Shown here: positions 25,829-31,381 of the stretch, piece after piece
Numbering within the stretch: the first letter of the stretch is position 1
How the letters are laid out: every line of letters starts with the position of its first letter
NCBI GenBank assembly: GCA_003248965.1
Contig: QFQU01000004.1
Location: 124,001 to 188,000, forward strand
Length of the DNA stretch: 64,000 bases
From: Brevundimonas sp.
Lineage (GTDB): Bacteria > Pseudomonadota > Alphaproteobacteria > Caulobacterales > Caulobacteraceae
Reading direction: 5' to 3'
Translations under genes and position numbers: made by a program
Notes under the pieces: generated by a model
What the model was told of the DNA's origin: nothing
The model's database searches: none
What the model saw: only the letters and a program-made list of their open reading frames with translations

Positions 25829-26023
25829 ATGACCGCGAAACAGTTCAGGCTCTTCATCGCAATCGTGATCGCGCTAGGGGCTGCGGGCTATTTGGCATGG
25901 CTCGCATACCAGCCCGCCCGTCGTATAAATCAGTGCGCCGCTTTGCGAGGCAGCTTCGGATACGAGAATGCGCGCGAATACTGCGCCGAACTTGATAGGC
26001 AAGGGCTACTAAGCAGGAACTAG
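25829..26023 (+). CDS. IS passenger: small membrane protein
   Basis: A 64-residue protein, MTAKQFRLFIAIVIALGAAG then YLAWLAYQPARR, with one membrane helix (residues 7-27) and a soluble tail holding two cysteines (NQCAALRGSFGYENAREYCA). The ATG at 25829 is preferred because it opens the helix; GGGGAATCGGC precedes it. It ends 4 bases inside the convergent ORF. No family known. Confidence 0.5.
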   Translation: MTAKQFRLFIAIVIALGAAGYLAWLAYQPARRINQCAALRGSFGYENAREYCAELDRQGLLSRN

Positions 26024-26199
26024 TATTCCTCCACGCGGTAGGTCGCTTCAGCCCGTTCACGGTCGCTTAGATATGGCTCGATTTTGCGCTTGGCCCACTC
26101 GATCGCCGCTGAGTCATCTCGCGGGTCAAATATCCCGATCTCCAACGGCTGATTTGCGACCTCCAGGCCCCCGACGTAGGCCGTGACTTTTTTCCTCAT
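26020..26199 (-). CDS. IS passenger: 59-residue hypothetical protein
   Basis: Reads MRKKVTAYVGGLEVANQPLE, IGIFDPRDDSAAIEWAKRKI and ends RAEATYRVEEY. The start overlaps the stop of the upstream tiny ORF as ATGA, the usual sign of translational coupling. The sequence looks like a small folded alpha-beta protein. Function unknown. Confidence 0.55.
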   Translation of the reverse strand: MRKKVTAYVGGLEVANQPLEIGIFDPRDDSAAIEWAKRKIEPYLSDRERAEATYRVEEY

Positions 26200-26366
26200 T
26201 CGTGCGGCTCTGGATGGTCCGACTTCGGCGCGGTCGCTACCCGCCGCACCTTCTCTTCAAAGGCGGCTTCGTCCTCGTCGCACTCTAGCTCGCGCGCCAT
26301 GTCGCGGAACTTGTCGGCTTGGGCGGGCGAATCAACGGGCCTGGCGGGTGGCTTCTGCTGGGTCAT
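26196..26366 (-). CDS. IS passenger: 56-residue hypothetical protein
   Basis: Reads MTQQKPPARPVDSPAQADKF, RDMARELECDEDEAAFEEKV and ends APKSDHPEPHE. The acidic centre resembles small proteins seen in mobile elements of alphaproteobacteria, with the pattern AARELxCDEDExxFxExL. That likeness is from memory and gives no function. It is first of a two-gene coupled pair. Confidence 0.55.
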   Translation of the reverse strand: MTQQKPPARPVDSPAQADKFRDMARELECDEDEAAFEEKVRRVATAPKSDHPEPHE

Positions 26367-26643
26367 GAACCAAGAATACCACAGACACTAGCGCCCGAAA
26401 GCGCGGTCGGACATATGGTGAACGCCACATTTTCTAGCGAAGAACGCCGGAAACAAATCGCATATTGGTTAGCTGCAACATATTGTGTTTTAAGGGCTAT
26501 CTGGCTCATCTTGTCTGACGTTGAGCGATCTAGAGCTCGCACCAGTCTGATGGTGTGGCGCCAGCAAGCCTCTAGCGCTTGCAATTTCCGCGTGCGCATG
26601 ACCTAATCCACGCCACCGGAAATTGTTTTGAGGGAGGCGCGGC
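26367..26643. other. Gap inside the IS with promoters and a doubtful ORF
   Basis: AT-richer than the chromosome. It should hold the divergent promoters for the coupled tiny ORFs and for the HARE-HTH gene. An open frame at 26415-26606 (MVNATFSSEERRKQIAYWLA ...) has a hydrophobic stretch but no clear ribosome-binding site, and I do not count it as a gene. Confidence 0.4.
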
Positions 26644-27174
26644 ATGTCGAACGAACTAAGCCCGGCGATTGCGCTGCTGGAGGGAAAGCTGCGCACGCTG
26701 GAACAGCAGGCCGCTGAACTGCGCTCAACAATCAATTTCCTGCGCAAGGAGGCTGGCCAGCCAGCCCTTCCGGACAGTCCGTCCGCCGAAGCGACAGGCG
26801 CGACCGTAACGCAAATCCGGCCCGACACCTTCTACGGAAAGAAGCTCCAGACTGCCGTTCGCGAATACCTAGAAATGCGAAAGGCACAGGGACTTGGCCC
26901 GGCAAAGCCTCGCGAGATTTACGATGCCATTACCGCTGGCGGCTTTGAGTTCGAAGCAAGCAGCCCAGATGTCGCTCTGATCGGCTTGCGCGCCATGATG
27001 CGCAAGCGCACTCAGTTCTTCCACAAGCTGCCGAACGGCACTTATGGCATGACGTCTTGGTATCCCCACGCCAAGTCGCAGAAGTCTACCGCACCGTCTT
27101 CCACCGAACCGGACGAGGACGACGACGCGGCCGATGCAGAAACGGCCCCCTCCGATGTGGAGGAGGCCGTCTAG
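26644..27174 (+). CDS. IS passenger: HARE-HTH-like DNA-binding protein
   Basis: A 176-residue protein in three parts: an N-terminal coiled coil (about residues 5-40, LEGKLRTLEQQAAELRSTIN), a central winged-helix-like domain (about 60-140, YGKKLQTAVREYLEMRKAQG, PAKPREIYDAITAGGFEFEA, IGLRAMMRKRTQFFHKLPNG) and an acidic tail. The centre fits the HARE-HTH fold found in eukaryotic ASXL proteins and bacterial restriction enzymes. The stop codon is 5 bases before the tRNA-like RNA. GGGAGGCGC precedes the ATG. Confidence 0.65.
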   Translation: MSNELSPAIALLEGKLRTLEQQAAELRSTINFLRKEAGQPALPDSPSAEATGATVTQIRPDTFYGKKLQTAVREYLEMRKAQGLGPAKPREIYDAITAGGFEFEASSPDVALIGLRAMMRKRTQFFHKLPNGTYGMTSWYPHAKSQKSTAPSSTEPDEDDDAADAETAPSDVEEAV

Positions 27175-27179
27175 AGATC

Positions 27180-27250
27180 GGGCCTAGCAAGCGCGGGGTG
27201 TCGGCTACCCACCTTTCGCCCCGAGGGTGCAAGTCCCTCTAGGTCCACCA
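27180..27250 (+). ncRNA. tRNA-like structure, possibly the 5' domain of a longer RNA
   Basis: Acceptor stem GGGCCTA (27180-27186) pairs with TAGGTCC (27240-27246), with one G-T pair. Discriminator A and CCA follow. A 5-bp T-stem GAGGG / CCCTC encloses the 7-base loop TGCAAGT and abuts the acceptor strand, as in real tRNAs; only loop position 55 is non-canonical. The middle is only 36 bases, too short for both D- and anticodon arms. It can form GGGT-GTCGGCT-ACCC, which would place CGG in an anticodon-like loop. Function unknown. Confidence 0.6.
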
Positions 27251-27347
27251 GTCCTTCCTCCCTTCCACAAGGAGGAGGGCAGTCCCGCCAGCCACCCGAG
27301 GTCCAAACTAGGGCGCGGCTGGCGGAGCCTCAATGTCCCATGATGGC
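27251..27347 (+). ncRNA. Structured RNA region downstream of the tRNA-like fold
   Basis: Two further hairpins on the same strand: CCTCCCTT / AAGGAGG around 27258-27277 with one bulge, and a perfect 9-bp stem CCGCCAGCC (27285-27293) / GGCTGGCGG (27317-27325) with a 23-base loop. No open frame with a start fits. With the tRNA-like fold before it and a terminator after it, the whole 27180-27374 region could be one transcript of about 195 nt. Confidence 0.45.
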
Positions 27348-27374
27348 GCTGAATCGTCAAGGATTCAGCCTTTT
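27348..27374 (+). terminator. Terminator after the IS-borne RNA region
   Basis: Perfect 8-bp stem GCTGAATC / GATTCAGC with loop GTCAAG, followed by CTTTT. Its plus-strand orientation fits the HARE-HTH gene and the tRNA-like RNA, not the transposase. Confidence 0.75.
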
Positions 27375-27413
27375 CGGGGGCGCGCTTTCCACCGCGCGCC
27401 CCGCCATCTTCCA

Positions 27414-28361
27414 TTAGGCGGCGGCTTCGGTCCTGCCGTCAGGCCCGCGATACGTCAGACGCTTGCCAACGCCGCTGACAACAGCGCGCATCGCACGTTC
27501 CTGATCTTCGCAGCCTAGCGCCGACCGGTTCGAGTAGCGGAAGTCGAACTCCGCCAGATAGCGGTGCAGGTGCTTCTTGGAGCAGTGCTGATAGACGCCC
27601 TTCATGCCGCGCTTGAAGATCGAGAAGTAGCCTTCGATCGTGTTCGTGTGGATCGTGCGGTCGTCGGTCGAGACGTATTCATCCTGACCGTGGCGGACCA
27701 CGCCGTGCTCCGCGAACTGATGACCGACCGCCAGATAGTGACCGGCTTCGTCAGTCATCAGGCGGGCTTCGCGGTGCAGGTTGTCCAGCACGATGGGTGC
27801 GATGGTGGCGGGGCGGATGTTGTCCACCACGACCGAACGGACTTGGCCAGTGGAGCGGTCCACCAAGGAAAGAACCTTCATCTTGTGGTGGAAGGCGCGC
27901 TTCACCGGCTTGCCGGGTTCGCGGCCGATGTAGGTTTCATCGACCTCGACCGCGCCGCCGTCCTGACCGAAGGGCGCCAGTTCGCCCGAACGCATGGCCT
28001 CACGGATGCGGTGCGCCAGGAACCACGCGGTCTTGTAAGTGACCTCCAGAGTGCGCTCCAGCTGCTTGGCGCTGATGCCCTTCTTGGACGAGCACATCAG
28101 GTAGATGGCTTGGAGCCACTTGTGCAGGGGCAGCTTCGATTCCTCGAAGATCGTGCCCATGCGGACGGTGAACTGGCTCTTGCACTGGCCGCACTTCTTT
28201 AGGCCGTAGCGGACGCGCTTCTCAGGGTTCGCCTTGATCGCGCTGATGCGATCCACGCCGCCGCACTTCGGGCAGACGGGTTCGTTTGACCAGATCAGGC
28301 CTTCGACGAAGCGGAAGGCGGCTTCTTCATCGTGGAAATAGGGCTTGGACAGAACGGACAT
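27414..28361 (-). CDS. IS1595 family (ISXO2-type) transposase
   Basis: A 315-residue DDE-type transposase. An N-terminal zinc ribbon (CPKCGG near residue 34, CGQCKSQF near 57) is followed by a helical region and the ISXO2-like catalytic domain: first Asp in AVEVDETYIGREPGKPVKR, second in LMTDEAGHY, and Asn/Glu in HTNTIEGYFSIFKRGMKGVY. The frame is intact. The start lies 42 bases inside the right inverted repeat's inner edge, with GAGGCCCG upstream. Confidence 0.95.
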   Translation of the reverse strand: MSVLSKPYFHDEEAAFRFVEGLIWSNEPVCPKCGGVDRISAIKANPEKRVRYGLKKCGQCKSQFTVRMGTIFEESKLPLHKWLQAIYLMCSSKKGISAKQLERTLEVTYKTAWFLAHRIREAMRSGELAPFGQDGGAVEVDETYIGREPGKPVKRAFHHKMKVLSLVDRSTGQVRSVVVDNIRPATIAPIVLDNLHREARLMTDEAGHYLAVGHQFAEHGVVRHGQDEYVSTDDRTIHTNTIEGYFSIFKRGMKGVYQHCSKKHLHRYLAEFDFRYSNRSALGCEDQERAMRAVVSGVGKRLTYRGPDGRTEAAA

Positions 28362-28403
28362 GAGCGGGCCTCTTTGACCCGCTCAATCTAGCCCAAACTC
28401 ACT

Positions 28404-28427
28404 GGGTTTGCAAAGTATATATACGCC
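28404..28427 (-). repeat. IS1595-type right terminal inverted repeat
   Basis: Read inward on the minus strand it starts GGCGTATATATAC and ends TTTGCAAACCC, with 22 of 24 bases matching the left end. Confidence 0.88.
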
Positions 28428-28435
28428 AAAAGAAA
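28428..28435 (+). repeat. Target-site duplication, right copy
   Basis: AAAAGAAA, second copy of 25761-25768. On the minus strand it supplies the T-run of the groESL terminator. Confidence 0.85.
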
Positions 28436-28460
28436 AGGGCGGGGCCTTTCGGTCCCGCCC
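28428..28460 (-). terminator. groESL terminator, adjoining the IS insertion
   Basis: On the minus strand a 10-bp stem (28451-28460 with 28437-28446, one G-T pair) closes a GAAA loop and is followed by TTTTCTTTT. The IS inserted in this T-run, and the target duplication kept the run intact on the groEL side. Confidence 0.85.
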
Positions 28461-28490
28461 TTCTGCGTTTCAGCGTCGGATGGCTTGGAC

Positions 28491-30071
28491 TTAGAAGTCC
28501 ATGCCGCCCATTCCGCCCATTCCGCCCATGTCGGGGGCGCCGCCGGCCGAAGCCTTCTTCGGCGCATCGGCGACAGCGGCTTCCGTGGTGATCAGGATGC
28601 CGGCCACCGAAGCGGCGTCTTGCAGGGCCGTGCGGACCACCTTGGCGGGGTCGATGACGCCCATCTTGACCAGGTCGCCGTACTCTTCGGTCTGGGCGTT
28701 GAAGCCGAACGAGGCTTCACCGTTCTCCAGCACCTTGCCGACGACGATCGAACCTTCGACGCCTGCGTTTTCCGAGATCTGACGGATCGGAGCCTGCAGG
28801 GCGCGACGGATGATGTTGACGCCGGCGTTCTGGTCGGCGTTGTCGCCCTTGACGTCGGCCAGGATTTTGGAGGCCTTCAGCAGGGCGATGCCGCCGCCCG
28901 GAACGATGCCTTCGTCAGCCGCGGCGCGCGTGGCGTTCAGGGCGTCGTCGACGCGGTCCTTCTTTTCCTTCACTTCGACTTCGGTCGAACCGCCGACGCG
29001 CAGAACCGCGACGCCGCCGGCCAGCTTGGCCAGACGTTCCTGCAGCTTTTCCTTGTCGTAGTCCGAGGTGGTGTCTTCGATCTGGCGCTTGATCTGGGCC
29101 ACGCGAGCTTCGATCTCGTCCTTGCCGCCGACGCCTTCGACGATGGTGGTGTCGTCCTTGGTGATCGAGACCTTCTTGGCCTTGCCCAGCATGTCGAGCG
29201 TGACGCTCTCCAGCTTGATGCCCAGGTCTTCCGAGATGACCTGGCCGCCCGTCAGGATGGCGATGTCTTCCAGCATGGCCTTGCGGCGGTCGCCGAAGCC
29301 CGGAGCCTTGACGGCGGCGACGCGCAGGCGCAGCGGACGACCCGACTGCACCACGGCTTCCAGGATCGGCAGCATGGCCTGCAGGCTGGTCAGCTTCTTC
29401 TCGAACAGCAGGATGAGCGGCTCTTCGAGGACAGCCTCCATCTTGTCGGCGTTGGTGATGAAGTAGGGCGACAGATAGCCGCGGTCGAACTGCATGCCTT
29501 CGACGACGTCGACGGAGGTGTCGGCGGTCTTGGCTTCTTCGACGGTGATGACGCCTTCGTTGCCGACCTTGGCCATCGCCTGAGCGATCAGCTCGCCGAT
29601 TTCGCTATCGCCGTTGGCCGAGATGGTGCCGACTTGCGCGATTTCCGAGTTGTTGGAAACGGGCTTGGAGTTGGTCTTGATCTCTTCGATGACCAGGCCG
29701 ACGGCCTTGTCGATGCCGCGCTTCAGGTCCATCGGGTTCATGCCGGCGGCGACGGCCTTCAGGCCCTCTTTCACGATGGCCTGCGCCAGGACGGTTGCGG
29801 TGGTGGTGCCGTCGCCCGCCTTGTCGTTCGTCTTCGAAGCGACTTCGCGGATCATCTGGGCGCCCATGTTCTCGAAGGCGTCTTCCAGCTCGATTTCCTT
29901 GGCGACCGACACGCCGTCCTTGGTCGAGCGCGGGGCGCCGAAGGACTTCTGGATCACGACGTTGCGGCCCTTCGGACCCAGGGTCACCTTGACGGCGTCA
30001 GCCAGGACGTTGACGCCCTTCAGCATCTTGTCGCGGGCGTCGGTGTTGAACTTTACGATTTTAGCGGCCAT
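28491..30071 (-). CDS. groL: 60-kDa chaperonin GroEL with 22-residue apical-domain deletion
   Basis: Chaperonin subunit, 526 residues against about 548 in the family. Equatorial and intermediate domains look normal: VTLGPKGRNVVIQKSFGAPR, the ATP motif DGTTTATVLAQAIV, CPN60 signature AALNATRAA-type, and the GGMGGMGGMDF tail. In the apical domain EAVVQSGRPL runs straight into RLRVAAVKAPGFGDRRKAML. Compared from memory with E. coli GroEL, residues equal to about 248-269 are missing, including helix I with L259, V263 and V264. The frame is otherwise intact. It could be a sequencing error, a second-copy chaperonin, or a real mutation. Confidence 0.93.
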   Translation of the reverse strand: MAAKIVKFNTDARDKMLKGVNVLADAVKVTLGPKGRNVVIQKSFGAPRSTKDGVSVAKEIELEDAFENMGAQMIREVASKTNDKAGDGTTTATVLAQAIVKEGLKAVAAGMNPMDLKRGIDKAVGLVIEEIKTNSKPVSNNSEIAQVGTISANGDSEIGELIAQAMAKVGNEGVITVEEAKTADTSVDVVEGMQFDRGYLSPYFITNADKMEAVLEEPLILLFEKKLTSLQAMLPILEAVVQSGRPLRLRVAAVKAPGFGDRRKAMLEDIAILTGGQVISEDLGIKLESVTLDMLGKAKKVSITKDDTTIVEGVGGKDEIEARVAQIKRQIEDTTSDYDKEKLQERLAKLAGGVAVLRVGGSTEVEVKEKKDRVDDALNATRAAADEGIVPGGGIALLKASKILADVKGDNADQNAGVNIIRRALQAPIRQISENAGVEGSIVVGKVLENGEASFGFNAQTEEYGDLVKMGVIDPAKVVRTALQDAASVAGILITTEAAVADAPKKASAGGAPDMGGMGGMGGMDF

Positions 30072-30122
30072 GCGGGCTGCTCCTGTCTAGAGGATTTGAC
30101 TGAGGAAACGGGACGTCGGCGC

Positions 30123-30410
30123 TTAGGACAGCACGCCCAGGACGTCGGATTCCTTCATGATGATCAGGTCTTCGCCGTCGATCTTCACTTCCGTGCCCGA
30201 CCACTTGCCGAACAGGATGCGGTCGCCGGCCTTCAGTTCCAGGGCGTTGACCTTGCCCTGGTCATCGCGGGCGCCGGGGCCGACGGAGACGACTTCGCCT
30301 TCCTGCGGCTTTTCCTTGGCGGTGTCGGGGATGATGATCCCGCCCTTGGTCTTGGATTCTTCTTCAACGCGCTTGACCAGCACGCGGTCGCCGAGCGGAC
30401 GAAACGCCAT
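30123..30410 (-). CDS. groS: 10-kDa co-chaperonin GroES
   Basis: Caps the GroEL ring. The 95 residues are normal: FRPLGDRVLVKRVEEESKTK, the mobile-loop GGIIIPDTAKEKPQEGEVVS, VGPGARDDQG and KAGDRILFGKWSGTEVKIDG. The ATG at 30410 has AGGGAGAAG upstream. A longer in-frame start (to 30521) would cross the CIRCE operator and is rejected. groEL follows after 51 bases. Confidence 0.97.
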   Translation of the reverse strand: MAFRPLGDRVLVKRVEEESKTKGGIIIPDTAKEKPQEGEVVSVGPGARDDQGKVNALELKAGDRILFGKWSGTEVKIDGEDLIIMKESDVLGVLS

Positions 30411-30712
30411 CGGACTTCTCCCTCTTAACCCCCGAAGCGGGGCGTTCTGAATACGGTGAGCGGCGCTCTCGCGATCGCTGTTTTGGCAGACGACCGGCAA
30501 GAGTGCTAACGCGTTCGGCAAGTAGGAGGGCCGAACCGGGGCGTCAAGGCGATCCCGACGAACAAAAATCGCATCCGCGCGGCTGGGCGCGATGAACCCC
30601 CGATGAACGGCGGCCTCCCGACGCGTTCAGGCGGCGCCCCCTAGAACGGTCTCCAACGTCATCGGGAAACCCGGCCGCCGGCCGGTTCGCCCCCGGAAAG
30701 AGGAGACAGCGT
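30411..30712. other. Regulatory gap between groES and the glycine-zipper gene
   Basis: About 300 bases. It contains the CIRCE operator and the leftward groESL promoter, which I cannot place with certainty; ACTTGCC just upstream of CIRCE on the minus strand is a candidate -35. The rightward promoter for the next gene must lie in 30540-30700. No ORF with a supportable start. Confidence 0.5.
30483..30509 (-). promoter_or_regulatory. CIRCE operator (HrcA site) of groESL
   Basis: TTGGCAGAC-N9-GAGTGCTAA on the plus strand. The right half is a perfect CIRCE half-site; the left half matches TTAGCACTC at 6 of 9 positions. It lies 73-99 bases upstream of the groES start. HrcA represses groESL through this element in Caulobacter. 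Confidence 0.85.
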
Positions 30713-31177
30713 ATGAAGACCTTCAGCAAGATCGCCGCGACCGCCTTCGTGCCGCTCATGGCCGCCACCGTGATGGCCGCCAGTCCGGCCGACGCCCAGA
30801 GCCGCTATCGCGACCATGATCGTGGCCGTGACGATTCGGCCCGCAACGCCCTGATCGGCGCCGCCGTGGGCGGCCTGGCTGGCGCCCTCTATGGCAACGG
30901 CGACGGCAACTACATCGCCGGCGGCGCCCTGGCCGGCGCGGCCTTGGGCGCGGTCGCCTCCAATCGCGGATCGGGCTGCGAATACTATCGCGGCGGCCAG
31001 TGTTACCGGAACCAGGGTCACTGGGAACGCGAGCACGGCATCAACAGCCGCGACTACGGCTATGACTACCGCTATGGCGGCCGCCAGGATTATCGTGACT
31101 ACCGCGATTATCGCCGCGACCAGCGTTACGATCGCCGCAACTATGATCGCGACTACCGCTACGACCGCCGCTGGTAG
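30713..31177 (+). CDS. Exported glycine-zipper protein with Tyr/Arg/Asp-rich tail
   Basis: A 154-residue protein with a signal peptide (MKTFSKIAATAFVPLMAATV ... ADAQ). Next comes a glycine-zipper hydrophobic hairpin (about residues 45-85: LIGAAVGGLAGALYG, GGALAGAALGAVAS), two cysteines (CEYYRGGQC), then about 50 residues of YRDYRD, YDRRNYD and similar low-complexity repeats. Probably envelope-associated; no known function. Its own terminator follows. Confidence 0.8.
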   Translation: MKTFSKIAATAFVPLMAATVMAASPADAQSRYRDHDRGRDDSARNALIGAAVGGLAGALYGNGDGNYIAGGALAGAALGAVASNRGSGCEYYRGGQCYRNQGHWEREHGINSRDYGYDYRYGGRQDYRDYRDYRRDQRYDRRNYDRDYRYDRRW

Positions 31178-31201
31178 GCGATCCAATCCCGTCAACCGAA
31201 A

Positions 31202-31227
31202 GGCCCGGTCCTCCGACCGGGCCTTTT
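31202..31227 (+). terminator. Terminator after the glycine-zipper gene
   Basis: Perfect 9-bp stem GGCCCGGTC / GACCGGGCC with loop CTCC, followed by TTTTGTC. Confidence 0.88.
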
Positions 31228-31228
31228 G

Positions 31229-31381
31229 TCATGACGGACGGGTCTCTCGGGTACTGCCGACCAGGCCGAGGTGAGTGACCTCGAACGCCTCAGACGATTT
31301 CAGCCCATAGCCCAGCATCCGGTCGAGCCCGATATGGGCCAGCCCCTCCAGCCGCTGCCAGCGCCCCGCAACCACGCTCAC
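31229..31381 (-). pseudogene. DUF4260 remnant with internal deletion
   Basis: About 50 residues coupled to the pgi stop (GTGA overlap). It begins VSVVAGRWQRLEGLA, like the start of a DUF4260 membrane protein, and jumps directly to HIGLDRMLGYGLKSSEAFEV and THLG, the family's C-terminal signature. The intervening helices of the roughly 115-residue family are missing. It may still be translated as a fragment, but function is unlikely. The family assignment rests on recall of the C-terminal motif. Confidence 0.55.

Larger units (their letters stand above)
25769..28427 (-). mobile_element. IS1595-family insertion sequence with passenger genes
   Basis: A 2659-bp element with 24-bp terminal inverted repeats (25769-25792 and 28404-28427) that match at 22 of 24 positions, flanked by the 8-bp duplication AAAAGAAA. 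The transposase occupies the right third on the minus strand. The left two thirds carry two tiny overlapping ORFs, a small membrane protein, a HARE-HTH-like protein and a structured RNA region. Some IS1595 subgroups are known to carry passengers. Ends and duplication are clean, which indicates a fairly recent insertion. Confidence 0.9.

Noticed and set aside
26415..26606. A further 63-residue IS passenger ORF
   Set aside because: No good ribosome-binding site, and odd composition at its C-terminus. It may simply be open by chance in an AT-richer stretch.
27180..27250. An ordinary functional tRNA gene
   Set aside because: Only 36 bases lie between acceptor and T-arm, too few for both D- and anticodon arms. 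It is reported as a tRNA-like RNA instead.
28485..30428. A 647-codon open frame antisense to groESL
   Set aside because: It is a shadow of groEL and groES, caused by GC-rich codon use. Its translation has no domain and no ribosome-binding site.
30713..31177. CRISPR-like or tandem DNA repeats at the repetitive 3' end
   Set aside because: The repetition is short coding repetition (YRD/YDRR codons) with no equal spacers. No CRISPR array is visible anywhere in the window.
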